A DNA stretch of 64,000 nucleotides, taken from contig CAWIMC010000020.1 in the NCBI GenBank assembly GCA_963837005.1, positions 1 to 64,000 on the forward strand. The letters are read 5' to 3'. How positions within the stretch are numbered: position 1 is the stretch's first letter; every line of letters starts with the position of its first letter. This document shows, in pieces, positions 45,492-55,300 of this stretch. Below the pieces are notes generated by a model, which was not told the origin of the DNA, did not search any database, and saw nothing but the letters and a program-made list of their open reading frames with translations. The DNA is from CALDTK01 sp963837005 (lineage in GTDB: Bacteria > Bacteroidota > Bacteroidia > Chitinophagales > Saprospiraceae). The position numbers were made by a program, and so were the translations under genes.

Positions 45492-46980
45492 TACTTCAGC
45501 GCGAAACTGCTGCCGTCCTTGCCGTCTTTGACCTCGATTTCGAGTTCGGCGAGGCGGTCGCGGATTTTGTCGGCGATCGTCCAGTTGCGGTCCTGGCGGC
45601 TCTGGGCACGGAGGTCGAGCACGAGGTCCATCAGTCCGTTGAGGCGGGCCGCCTCTGAACCATTGCCGCTGTCGGTAGCCGTCGTGAGGCCGAGCACATC
45701 GGTGACGATAGCGCGCATGCGTTGGAGCGTTTCCGCAAAACCTGCCGCACTCGCCTCCTCCAGCTTGCGGTGGCCGTCGGCGAGGGCGTTGATCGTGGCG
45801 ACGGTTTCGAAGAGGCTGGCCAGGGCGCGCGGCGTGTTGAAGTCGTCGGCCAGGTGCGCGGTGGCCTCGTCGAGTGATTTGGAGAGTTCGGCGTCGAGGG
45901 GGGTGCCAGTTTTGCCGGAAGGCGTCACCTCCGCGGCTCTCTTCATAGCCTCCATGAGACGCTGGTAGCCCTTCTCGGCGGCGGCCAGCGCATCGTCCGA
46001 CATGTCGAGCGGCGAGCCGTAGTGCGCCTGTAGAAAGAAGAACCGCACCGCCATCGGAGAGTAGCCCTTCGAGACGTGCTCGGAGTTGCCGCTGTGAAGT
46101 TCGTCGGTCGTGATGTGGTTGCCGTCCGACTTAGACATCTTCTTGCCGTTGAGCAGGAGCATGTTGGTGTGCAGCCAGTAGCGCGCGCCGCCTTGACCGC
46201 AGCTCGCCTCGTTCTGCGCGATCTCGTTCTCGTGGTGCGGGAACTTCAGGTCGTTGCCGCCGCCGTGAATATCGAAGGTCTCGCCGAGGTACTTGCGACT
46301 CATCGCCGAGCACTCGAGGTGCCAGCCCGGGAAGCCTTCCGACCAAGGCGACTTCCAGTGCTGTAAGACATCCGGCTGCGCCCGCATCCAGATCGCGAAG
46401 TCGGCCGGGTGCCGCTTCTCCTGTTGGCCTTTGAGCTCGCGGCTCTCCGCCAGCAGGTCGTCCACCTTGCGACCGCTGAGCTCCCCGTAGGTCCCATGCT
46501 TCGCGATGTAGGCCGGCACGTCGAAGTACACCGAACCGTTGGCTTCGTAGCCTAGGCCATTGTCGATGATCTCCTGCACCATCTCGATCTGTTCCGGGAT
46601 ATGTCCCGTGGCCCTCGGCTCGATAGACGGCGGCAGGCAATTAAAGCTTCGCAGCATATCGTGGAAGCCGACGGTGTGCTGCTGGGCGACCTCCATCGGC
46701 TCCAGTTGCTGCGCACGGGCACCCTTCGACATGCGGTCCTCGCCATCGTCGAGCAGGTGCCCGACGTCGGTGATGTTGCGCACGTAGCGCACGCGGTTGC
46801 CGAGGAAAAGCAAGGTCCGGTAGATGACGTCGAAGCTCACGAAGGTGCGGCAGTTGCCGAGGTGCGCGGGGCTGTAGACGGTCGGTCCGCAGACGTACAT
46901 CCCGACAAAGCCGGGGTGGAGCGGTTCGAAGTCGACCTTGTGGCCGCGAGAGGGTGTCGTGGAGCTTGAGGGGGGGGCAT
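45491..46980 (-). CDS. cysS: Cysteinyl-tRNA synthetase, frameshifted N-terminus
   Basis: The frame from MYVCGPTVYSPAHLGNCR carries the full catalytic core: zinc-ligand Cys in VCGPTVY, WHLECSAMS, DIHGGGNDLKFPHHENEIAQ and KMSKSDGN. The usual first ~20 residues (KLHDTLSR, then HKVDFEPLHPGFVG) are present upstream but in other frames. One base must be removed near 46946, and a C8 run near 46970-46977 must change length to link to the ATG at 46978-46980. Since a cell normally needs a working CysS, sequence error is the best explanation. Hairpin motifs 45727 (GCG) and 45909 (GCC). Confidence 0.92.
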
Positions 46981-47021
46981 TGTGGGGCGAAGGTAGGGGG
47001 CGGCCTCCGACAAAGCCATCC

Positions 47022-48086
47022 TCAATACCTCACCACCGCCCGCACCGCCTTGTGGTCACTCCAGTCGCAGTCCAGCACTTCGCTGCTGCTAAAATCGAGC
47101 TCCGCACTCCCCATCAGGTAGTCGATCCGCAGACCTGGGATCGTGCCTGGATACGTGATCCCCAGCCCCTTCCCGCTTTCGCGAAAACTATCCTCGACGC
47201 CGCCGCGCTCGATCTCGTTGACGGCGTACGAGAGCGGCGTGTCGTTGAAGTCTCCGAGGATCAGCACGAGATGTGCGCTTGCCTCAATCGACTTGCGCAG
47301 TTGCCGGGCCTGCGCCATTCGCTTGCGAGCCGCCCCACGGTAATTCGCCGCCACAGCCTTGACTTGCCAGTAGGCCTCGCGACTGGCGTTGGCCGCGTCT
47401 CGGATCACCGAACGCGCGTTTAGGCGGACGCTGTTGCTCTGCAGGTGGACCGCGAACACCCGAAACGTATCCCCCGGCGTAGGGACGATCAGCGCCGTAA
47501 GAATCCCATTGTAGTCGTTGTACTTGTGCTCCACCCTGGGGTTTAGGAGCGGGTACCGCGCGTGTAGACTGAGCACCATGTCCTTGGCGAAGTAGTGGTG
47601 CTCGACGCCCGCTGCGTCTAGGCTTCGTGTGAGTTCGCGACGCACATCCGGGTTAAATGGCGTCTCCTCGAAAGCTACCACGTCGGTTCCGTCGAGCACG
47701 CACGCCGAGAAGGCTCGCATGTTTTGCCGAAAGGCGTCCTCGTCCTCGTCGTACAGTGCGTTCCCACCCAGCAGGTTGTAGTTGACGAGCGTTAAGGTCT
47801 TCGCGCCTGCTGCTTCGGCGCTCGGGTCACGGCTTTCGCCAAAACCTATGTATTCCTGCAAATAACCCCCGCCCAACAGCAAGGTCACCAGGCTCAACCA
47901 CACGCGTTTGCGCCCACGAATCAGCCACCAGCCGATGCACGCCAGGTGGAGCAACACGAACGTAGGGTAGGCGAGTGCCGCAAACGAGACCGGCCACAGC
48001 GTCGTCGGCGGTACCCACGGCGATACATAAGCAATCAGCGTCGCCACCGCCAGACCGACGTTGGCCCACCAAGCCAAGCGATTCAC
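47022..48086 (-). CDS. Membrane-anchored endonuclease/exonuclease/phosphatase-family protein
   Basis: 354 residues starting at a GTG (48084-48086) that overlaps the rhomboid stop by one base. Three N-terminal hydrophobic helices (NVGLAVATLIAYVSPWV, FVLLHLACIGWWLI, VWLSLVTLLLGGGYL) anchor it. The EEP fold follows: LTLVNYNLLGG, VVAFEETPFN, VFAVHLQSN, ILGDFNDTPLSYA, IDYLMGS and DWSDHKAVRAVV. The metal-binding Asn, Glu, Asp, Asn and the final SDH are all present, so it should be an active phosphodiesterase facing the periplasm. The rhomboid-EEP pair is a recurring Bacteroidota arrangement, from memory. Hairpin motifs at 47174, 47721 and 47831. Confidence 0.87.
   Translation of the reverse strand: MNRLAWWANVGLAVATLIAYVSPWVPPTTLWPVSFAALAYPTFVLLHLACIGWWLIRGRKRVWLSLVTLLLGGGYLQEYIGFGESRDPSAEAAGAKTLTLVNYNLLGGNALYDEDEDAFRQNMRAFSACVLDGTDVVAFEETPFNPDVRRELTRSLDAAGVEHHYFAKDMVLSLHARYPLLNPRVEHKYNDYNGILTALIVPTPGDTFRVFAVHLQSNSVRLNARSVIRDAANASREAYWQVKAVAANYRGAARKRMAQARQLRKSIEASAHLVLILGDFNDTPLSYAVNEIERGGVEDSFRESGKGLGITYPGTIPGLRIDYLMGSAELDFSSSEVLDCDWSDHKAVRAVVRY
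47174..47188 (-). repeat. Hairpin motif, stem CGC, loop GAAA
   Basis: The minus strand reads GTTTT-CGC-GAAA-GCG in the EEP gene. Fifth stem class. Confidence 0.88.
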
Positions 48087-49036
48087 TAGCTCTCCCGGCT
48101 TACGTGGCTCAAAAACTCCCGCTCCTCCGCGCTGAGGCTCTTAATGCCGGAGGCCTTGATCTTCTCGAGGATGATGTCGAGCTGCTCCTGATGGGACACC
48201 CCGCCGCCGTTGGATTTCGGCGGGCGCGTCGAGGTGATACTGGCGTTGCCACGACGCGAGGACTCGTAGCCGACGGGCGACTTCGGGCGATTGGAGACGC
48301 GGGTGGCCGGACGGCGCGGCGCGGACTTTTGTGTGAGGCGCTCGAAGAAGCCCGTCACCGAGTCGATTGTCCGGTTGATGGGCGCAGCCAAGTCATAGCC
48401 ATTCCCTAGCGCCGTTACGAAGATGTACCCCATCAACATTCCGCCAATATGCGCGAAGTGTCCGCCAGCATTGCCGTCCGTGCCGAAGGCGAAAATGTCG
48501 ATCAGCAAGATGGCCAACGCGATGTACTTCAGGCGCACTTCTCCGATGAGGATCAGCCGAAACACGTAGTCCGGTGCGTAAATCGCCGCCGCTACGATAA
48601 ACGCCATCACGCTCGCGCTCGCCCCAACGATGAAGTTGCCGCTGGCGTAAAAGCCGGACGTCCCCCAGAAGACCAGGCCTCCCGCTGCCGCACCGAGCAA
48701 GTACAAGGGGAGGATGTACTTGTCGCCGATCAAGTCGCCGACGATGCGCCCGAACCAGTAGAGCAGGATCATATTCCAGAAAATATGTCCGAGCCCGGCG
48801 TGCAGGAACGCGTACGTGAAGAGGCTCCACGGGTGGGTGAGGTTGTGCCACCAGTCGCTCGAAAACGCGAAGAAGTTCTCGATCTCGCCCGCGAAGGCGC
48901 CACCATCGACCCCGCGGGAGATGAGCTTTAGGAACCCAAAGACCACGAAGACGATCACGTTGAGGATGATCAGCTGCGTGACGCGGTTCCCGGAGCGGAA
49001 CTGCTGCTGGATGTCTTGCCAGATAGACTGAAACAT
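48086..49036 (-). CDS. Rhomboid-family intramembrane serine protease
   Basis: 316 residues. At least six membrane helices with HIFWNMILLYWFGRIVGDLI, the catalytic Ser motif GASASVMAF and the catalytic His in GHFAHIGGMLMGYIF. It cleaves membrane proteins within the bilayer. The C-terminus is a hydrophilic tail (KSPVGYESSRRGNASITSTR) ending with a short helix (LSAEEREFLSHVSRES) like that of other Bacteroidota rhomboids. It starts the operon with the EEP gene. Confidence 0.92.
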   Translation of the reverse strand: MFQSIWQDIQQQFRSGNRVTQLIILNVIVFVVFGFLKLISRGVDGGAFAGEIENFFAFSSDWWHNLTHPWSLFTYAFLHAGLGHIFWNMILLYWFGRIVGDLIGDKYILPLYLLGAAAGGLVFWGTSGFYASGNFIVGASASVMAFIVAAAIYAPDYVFRLILIGEVRLKYIALAILLIDIFAFGTDGNAGGHFAHIGGMLMGYIFVTALGNGYDLAAPINRTIDSVTGFFERLTQKSAPRRPATRVSNRPKSPVGYESSRRGNASITSTRPPKSNGGGVSHQEQLDIILEKIKASGIKSLSAEEREFLSHVSRES

Positions 49037-49156
49037 GGGCGGTGTGCTGGGCGCGGCTCGCGCGTCGTAGGTCTAACCCGGTACCCCGCGTGCGTGTTGC
49101 AAAGTAGTGTCGGGCTTGTGGCTTATTCCAAACAAAAGGTAGAAATCGGAAATTGC

Positions 49157-49810
49157 TTACTTCAACGTGCCCCGGTAAAAGAGCAGCAAGCACGCTACCC
49201 CCACCGAGATCGCCGCATCGGCCACGTTAAAGATATACTTAAAGAACTCCAGCCGCGACCCGCCTACCACTGGCACCCACGCAGGCCACACCGTATCGAT
49301 CAGTGGAAAGTGCAGCATGTCCACCACATGCCCCTTCAGCACCGTGGTGTATCCCTCTCCAAACGGCACCCACGTCGCCACCTCGCCGTAGGTGCTCGCC
49401 GAGAAGACGAGTCCGTAAAACATCGAGTCGATCACGTTCCCGATCGCCCCGGCGGTGATGAGCCCGAATACGACCAGCAGCCCCGCCTTCGTCTCGCGCT
49501 TGTGGATCATCGTCCGCAGCAGGTAGACGAGTCCCCCGATGGCGACCACCCGTACCAGCGTCAGCAGCACCTTCCCCCAGCTTCCGCCAAAACTCGTCCC
49601 GAAGGCCGCGCCCTCGTTCTCGACGAAGTGCACCAAGAACCACCCCGGCCCAAATGCCTCCCCGATCGTCATGTGGGTCTTGACCCAGATCTTCGTCAGC
49701 TGATCGACGATGAGTACGGTGGCCACGATCCCGACGACGAGCAGCGTACGTCGCCGCACCTCCTCGGCCGTACGAGCTGCTGGCTTGGCCGCTACGACGA
49801 TCTCGCTCAA
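49157..49810 (-). CDS. lspA: Lipoprotein signal peptidase, second copy
   Basis: 217 residues, an aspartyl peptidase with four membrane helices. Conserved blocks: LIVDQLTKIWVKTHM, FVENEGAAFG, GAIGNVIDSMFYG and YIFNVADAAISVG; both catalytic Asp residues (NVID and NVAD) are present. It begins inside the stop of the first copy (4-bp overlap), so it is translationally coupled. LspA removes the signal peptide of prolipoproteins after Lgt acylation. Its N-terminus is about 17 residues longer than that of the first copy. Confidence 0.9.
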   Translation of the reverse strand: MSEIVVAAKPAARTAEEVRRRTLLVVGIVATVLIVDQLTKIWVKTHMTIGEAFGPGWFLVHFVENEGAAFGTSFGGSWGKVLLTLVRVVAIGGLVYLLRTMIHKRETKAGLLVVFGLITAGAIGNVIDSMFYGLVFSASTYGEVATWVPFGEGYTTVLKGHVVDMLHFPLIDTVWPAWVPVVGGSRLEFFKYIFNVADAAISVGVACLLLFYRGTLK

Positions 49811-50478
49811 AGTACCTCAGCGTTGACGAGGTCCACCTTCGCGGACTCGGCGGGTGTCACTGGCGCTACGTCTTGTTTAAAGAAGTCGCGGTAGAAGATC
49901 AGCAAACAGAAAACCCCCATCGAGATTGCGGCGTCGGCAATGTTGAACACCGGTCGAAAGAAGAGGTACGGCTCCCCACCCCACAAGGGCAGCCAAGTCG
50001 GGAAGACCCCCTCGAACAGTGGGAAGTACAGCATGTCCACCACGTGCCCGTACATAAACCCCGCGTAGCCACCCTCCGGCGGGAACATCGTGGCTGGCAC
50101 GTGGTAGCCGCTGTCCGAAAAGAGGACACCGTAAAAAGCCGAGTCGACGATGTTGCCGACTGCGCCCGCCAGGATCAACGCAAAGCAGGCCAACAGGCCA
50201 CGGTCTGCCCGCGCCTGGATGAGTTGATAAATGAGGTACCCCAGAAAAGCTACCGCGATGACACGAAACATGCTCAACGCCAGCTTGCCGTACGCGCCCC
50301 CGAATTCAATCCCGAAGGCCATCCCTGGGTTCTCGATAAAACGGAAGAAGGCCCACGACTGACCCAGCAGCGGAAACTCCGAGGCGTAAACCATGTGGGT
50401 CTTGACCCAGATCTTGACGGCCTGATCGACGAGCAAGACGACCGCCACCAAAAGAACAACGAAGGCAGAACGTTTCAA
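49807..50478 (-). CDS. lspA: Lipoprotein signal peptidase, first copy
   Basis: 223 residues. Blocks: LLVDQAVKIWVKTHM, FIENPGMAFG, GAVGNIVDSAFYG, HVVDMLYFPLFEG and PVFNIADAAISMG; both catalytic Asp residues are intact. A hydrophilic tail (DVAPVTPAESAKVDLVNAEV) extends beyond the last helix. Located after the DksA-like gene, a common Bacteroidota order. The second copy follows directly, so the pair is a tandem duplication with both copies apparently active. Confidence 0.92.
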   Translation of the reverse strand: MKRSAFVVLLVAVVLLVDQAVKIWVKTHMVYASEFPLLGQSWAFFRFIENPGMAFGIEFGGAYGKLALSMFRVIAVAFLGYLIYQLIQARADRGLLACFALILAGAVGNIVDSAFYGVLFSDSGYHVPATMFPPEGGYAGFMYGHVVDMLYFPLFEGVFPTWLPLWGGEPYLFFRPVFNIADAAISMGVFCLLIFYRDFFKQDVAPVTPAESAKVDLVNAEVL

Positions 50479-50599
50479 GTCGAGAAGCTAGATGGACGCT
50501 GGATGGCGCGGCGCAAAATAACGGCCCCGCGACCACACCGTGTAGCCGCTCAAGGTCTGGCCACTGCAAGCATACCGACCCCAGTGGTCGGGTGCTGTC

Positions 50600-50974
50600 T
50601 TAGCGGGCCATCTTGGCCTCCATGCTGAGCGTCGCGTGCGGCACGGCCAGGAGGCGCTGCTTCGGGATGAGTTCGCCCGTTTGGCGGCACACGCCGTAGA
50701 CCTTGTTGTCGATCCGGTCCATGGCGGCCTCCAGGTGGCGGATGAGCTTCTGCTGGCGACCGGCGAGGTCGTTGAGGCGCTCGGTCTCCGCCGAGCCCGT
50801 CCCGTCGTCGAGGCCCTTGACCTTGGACTCTGGGCTGTCGGCCATCTCCTGCATGGAGTCCTTGTAAAACTCGAGGTCCGAGTGGGCGTTGCGGAGCTTC
50901 TTCGCGATGAGGGTGCGAAACTGCTCGAGGTCCTCGTCGGAGTAGCGCGAGCTAAGTGTGGGTGCGTTCGTCAT
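50600..50974 (-). CDS. TraR/DksA-family protein lacking most zinc-finger cysteines
   Basis: 124 residues. A coiled-coil N-terminal half (DLEQFRTLIAKKLRNAHSDL, ERLNDLAGRQQKLIRHLEAA) precedes the folded zinc-finger-like end YGVCRQTGELIPKQRLLAVPHATLSMEAK. Only one Cys of the usual four remains, a known state in Bacteroidota DksA-like proteins. DksA-type proteins enter the RNA polymerase secondary channel and modulate initiation. Two Asp residues at the coiled-coil tip that act in E. coli DksA are not obvious. Usually followed by lspA, as here. Confidence 0.87.
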   Translation of the reverse strand: MTNAPTLSSRYSDEDLEQFRTLIAKKLRNAHSDLEFYKDSMQEMADSPESKVKGLDDGTGSAETERLNDLAGRQQKLIRHLEAAMDRIDNKVYGVCRQTGELIPKQRLLAVPHATLSMEAKMAR

Positions 50975-51249
50975 TTTGTCAATTGCTAAAAGCGCGGTCG
51001 ATGTCTGGCCGCGGCAGGGTTGGCCTTATTTCCTTCGCTGGGCAAGCGCGCCACAAATGTATCGCTGGGTTTTCTCTTTCCGCAAGGTTAGTACGCCATT
51101 GGCGGTACGGGCGACAGATGGCTTGGTAGACGCCGTGTCCGAACATGCGCCACAGCGGCGAGTGCCGCGTACTCAATGCCGCGCCAGGCCTAGTGACGAA
51201 GAGTTTTCCACGAAGTATCGCGGGCACCTTGGCTTTAGGCAGCGGTCTG

Positions 51250-51264
51250 GTTTTCGCGAAAGCG
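51250..51264 (+). repeat. Hairpin motif, stem CGC, intergenic
   Basis: GTTTT-CGC-GAAA-GCG between the DksA-like and glucosaminidase genes, where no codon constraint applies. Confidence 0.88.
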
Positions 51265-51350
51265 GTACTCTCCTGCGAGAAAGCGGTCGGGAGTGTCTCC
51301 CAAAGCAGTGCGTAGCTCCCTGCTTTCATAGATTTCAGCCGTCGTGAGGG

Positions 51351-51365
51351 GCCTTGCGGCAAAAC
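51351..51365 (-). repeat. Hairpin motif, stem GCC, loop GCAA, intergenic
   Basis: The minus strand reads GTTTT-GCC-GCAA-GGC, 34 bp before the glucosaminidase start. Confidence 0.88.
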
Positions 51366-51398
51366 CTAAGGACCCTGTTTTCAGTACAACGGGGTGCT

Positions 51399-52091
51399 AT
51401 GAACCACACCCCCACACCCTCCGGCCTCAGTGCCGCTTTTCTGCTGAGGCTCCTGTGCCTGGCCACTATCGCGCTGCTGGTAGCGAGCGCGTCTCTCGTC
51501 CGCGCCACGACGCCCGCCCCGCCGCTCGCGACCGATCCGCCCGCCCGCCCGACGCTCCCAGCCTGGCTCGCCGAAGACGCCTTCGTGCGCGCCGTAGCCC
51601 ATATGGCTATCCAAGAGCGGATCCGCACGGGCGTGCCGGCGAGCATCACCGCCGCCCAGGCCATCCTGGAGTCCAACTGGGGCCGCGCCCCGATCGCGCG
51701 CTCGGGCAACAACTACTTCGGCATCAAGTGCAAGAGCTACTGGACGGGCCGCACCGTCAAGCACAAAGACGATGACCTCGACGCGAAGGGCAAGCTCGTT
51801 GAGAGCTGCTTTCGCGCCTACGACAACATCGAGGACTCCTTCCGCGACCACTCCGACTTCCTGCGCGGCTCGGAGCGCTACGCCCGGCTCTTCGAGCACG
51901 CCGTGACCGACTACGCCTCGTGGGCGCACGGCCTGCGCCAGTGCGGCTACGCCACCGATAAGGCCTACGGTGACAAGCTCGTCGGTATTATCGAGCGCCT
52001 CGAGCTGTACGCCCTCGATTGGGACGAGCACAACGAAGACAGCTGGTTGCGGCAGGGCGTCGTGGGCGGGGCGTACGTGGGGGAAGAGTGA
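51399..52091 (+). CDS. Exported glucosaminidase (FlgJ/LytD-type muramidase domain)
   Basis: 230 residues from the ATG at 51399 (MNHTPTPSGLSAAFLLRLLC), with a signal or anchor helix. The GH73 fold is shown by HMAIQERIRTGVPASITAAQ, ILESNWGRAPIARSGNNYFG, CFRAYDNIEDSFRDHSDFLR and YASWAHGLRQCGYATDKAYG; the catalytic Glu is in AILESNWG. It cleaves peptidoglycan glycan strands. No LysM repeats, unlike many Bacteroidota relatives. Confidence 0.9.
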   Translation: MNHTPTPSGLSAAFLLRLLCLATIALLVASASLVRATTPAPPLATDPPARPTLPAWLAEDAFVRAVAHMAIQERIRTGVPASITAAQAILESNWGRAPIARSGNNYFGIKCKSYWTGRTVKHKDDDLDAKGKLVESCFRAYDNIEDSFRDHSDFLRGSERYARLFEHAVTDYASWAHGLRQCGYATDKAYGDKLVGIIERLELYALDWDEHNEDSWLRQGVVGGAYVGEE

Positions 52092-52386
52092 GGCGGCACA
52101 TATCATTCGCTTAGCGATTGACACAGGGGGGCGCGAGAAGGAAGGCCCGCAAGCTATAGAGCGCTTCTTGGTAATCTGTAGCGCTATGCGGGCAGGGTAG
52201 GGTTGGTGTAGGCGGCAGTGATCGATCCAGCTGGTTTTATCGTAGGACAGGGTATCGGCCTCCTCTCTGTTGGTGGGCTTGGTAGCTGTAACGACGGTGA
52301 GCGGCTACACCCAACTGGCGTCCAGGTGGGTGCTCGAATCTAAAGCGCCACCCTCAGCGGTGCGTGCGCGCACTTACTTTCGCCCA

Positions 52387-55300
52387 ATGCCCGCCAAAGT
52401 TCTCTACCTCCTCGACGGCCACGCCCTCGTGTATCAGTACCACTTCGCCTTCCGCGACCGACCGCTCATCAACTCCAAAGGCGTCAACACGAGCGCCATC
52501 GTCGGCTTTACGCGGATGCTGTGGGACCTGTTGCAGACGGCCAATCCGAGCCACATCGCGGTGGTGTTCGACCCGTCGGGCCAGACCTTCCGCTCCGAGA
52601 TGTACGTCGAGTACAAGGCCAATCGCGAGGAGCAACCAGAGGACATCCGCGCCGCGCTACCCCGCATTCGCCAGATCGTGGAGGCGATGAACATCCCCGT
52701 CAAGGTGGTCGACAACTACGAGGCCGATGACGTCATCGGTACGCTCGCCAAACAAGCGGAGGCCGAGGGTTTCGAGGTGTTTATGGTGACGCCCGACAAG
52801 GATTACGGGCAGTTGGTGTCGGACAACATCCATCAGTACCGCCCGAGTCGAATGGGGAGCGGCGTGACGGTTTTGCGGAAGCAGGACATCCTCGACAAGT
52901 GGGACATCGCACGGCCCGAGCAGGTCATCGACATCCTGGCGCTGATGGGCGACGCGTCCGACAACATCCCCGGCGTCAAGGGCATCGGCGAGAAGACGGC
53001 GGCCAAGCTGCTGAAGGAGTTCGGGAGCCTCGAGGAGATCCTGGCTAAGAAGGAGACGGTAAAGGGCGTCAACTCAAAGCGCCTCACCGAGCAGGAGGAC
53101 CTGGCGCGGATGAGCTACAAGCTGGCGACCATCGATGTAGGGGCACCGGTGCAGTTTAACGAGAAGGAGTTCTGCGTCGATCCGATGAACAAGGAAGCGC
53201 TGGCGGAGCTGTTTGCAGAATTTGAGATTCGGGGTCTGGCGAAGGCAATTTTGGGTGCCGCCGATGCAGGGATGACGGTGCCTGCGAGTAGCGGGGCGAT
53301 AGACTTGTTTAGTCCGGTGCAAGGTTCAGCTGTCGCCAAAACGGATGGCGTGGGGGCTGGACAGGGGCAGTCCCCCCCTTGCCCCGGAGGGGGCGACGGG
53401 TCGTCTGTGCGATCGGCTGAGCAGGGGCAGTCCCCCCCTTCCCCCGGAGGGAGCGACGTGTCGTCTGTGCCATCGGCTAAGCAGGGGGTCGATTTATTCG
53501 GCAATGCTACTGGGGGGAAGGCTTCAAAGACGGTGACGGCACCCAAAGGTCCGCCGGCCTACTCCGTGGCCAACCACAATATGTCCACCACAGATCAGGC
53601 GTATCACTTGATCGAAACCGAGGAGCAAATGCTCGACCTGCTGCAGGTTTTGGCGAAAGCCCCCCAGATCTGTTTCGACACGGAGACCACAGGGATCGAT
53701 CCGAATGAGGTAGAGTTGGTAGGCATGGCCTTCTCGGTAGAACATAAGGTGGGTTACTACGTGCCAGTGCCCGCGGATCAGGTTTTGGCGAAAGCTATTG
53801 CCGCTCGCTTTAAAGATATCCTCGAAGATGAGAGCAAGCCGAAGATTGGTCAGAACCTCAAGTACGACGCGATCGTGATGAAGTGGTACGGCATCGACCT
53901 CGCCGGCCCGGTCGAGGATACGATGCTGATGCACTATGTCTTGAGTCCGGAGCTGCGTCACAACCTCACGTATATGTCCGAGACCTACCTCAAGTATTCA
54001 CCACAACCGATTGAAGAATTGATCGGAAAGAAAGGGAAGAATCAAGGCACGATGCGCGATGTAGAAGTTGCCGTTGCCGCACAGTATGCAGCAGAGGATA
54101 CGGACATTACGCTGCGCTTATTCGACCTACTTCGTCCGAAGCTGAAGAGCGAGGAGATGGACGAGCTGTACGAGAAAGTAGAAGCACCGTTAGTATATGT
54201 GCTACGAGATATGGAGTACAATGGTGTCGCCTTAGACGTGGAATTCTTGGAAGAGTATTCTAAGGAGTTGATGCAGAGTCAAGCTTTGCTGCAAGACGAT
54301 ATCTATGCAGCCGCCGGACAGCCCTTTAATATCGACTCACCTAAGCAAGTCGGTGAAATGCTATTCGACACACTTAACGTACCCTACAAGGGCAGCAAGA
54401 CGAAAAGTGGGCAGTACAAAACAGACGAATTCACGATGCAGTCCGTCGCCAAAGAGCACCCGGTCGCGCAGCAAATACTGGATTACCGACAGTTGTCTAA
54501 GCTACGTGGTACGTACGTCGATGCCTTGCCGAAGCTGCTCAGTCCTCGTGACAATCGCATCCACTCCAGTTTTAACCAGGCAGCGGTCGCGACGGGACGT
54601 TTGAGCAGCAGTAATCCAAATCTGCAGAACATCCCGATGCGCACCGACGTCGGGCGGCAGATCCGCAAGGCCTTCATTCCGCACAGCAAGGACCACGTGA
54701 TCGTCTCGGCGGACTACTCGCAGATAGAACTCCGCCTCATCGCCGAGATCGCCGGGGAGGAGCAGATGCTGGAGGCCTTCAACTCCGGCCAGGACATCCA
54801 CCGCTCTACGGCTGCCCTCGTGTACGGCGTCCCTTACGAGGAGGTCACCGACGACCAGCGCCGCAAGGCGAAGACCGTCAACTTCGGTATCATCTACGGT
54901 GCGGGGGCCAACCGGATGGCCAACGAATTGGAGATCGACCGCAAGGAGGCCGGGGAACTGATCAAGAAGTACTTCGAGACCTACCACCAGCTCCAGGCCT
55001 ACATGGACAGCCAGGTCAAGCTGGCGCGCAAACAAGGCTACGTCACGACCTTGCTCGGGCGCCGCCGCTACCTGCGCGACATCAACTCCGCCAACGGCAA
55101 CCTCCGCTCTTACGCGGAGCGCAACGCCGTCAACACGCCCATCCAGGGCACGGCCGCCGACTTGATGAAGTTCGCGATGATCAACGTGCACAGCCGTATG
55201 AAGCGAGAGGGGATGGAGAGCTTACTAACCCTTCAAGTACATGACGAATTGGTGTTCGATGCGAAGCGAAGTGAAGTGGATGCCTTACGCAAATTGGTCA

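Larger units (their letters stand above)
50975..51398. other. Gene-free stretch with two hairpin motifs in opposite orientation
   Basis: Between divergent DksA-like and glucosaminidase genes. No gene seen. It contains a CGC-stem hairpin motif at 51250-51264 (+) and a GCC-stem copy at 51351-51365 (-). Promoters for both genes must lie here, but no clear -33/-7 boxes were found. Confidence 0.5.

Noticed and set aside
53362..53481. CRISPR-like array
   Set aside because: Only two contiguous units without spacers, in frame within polA.
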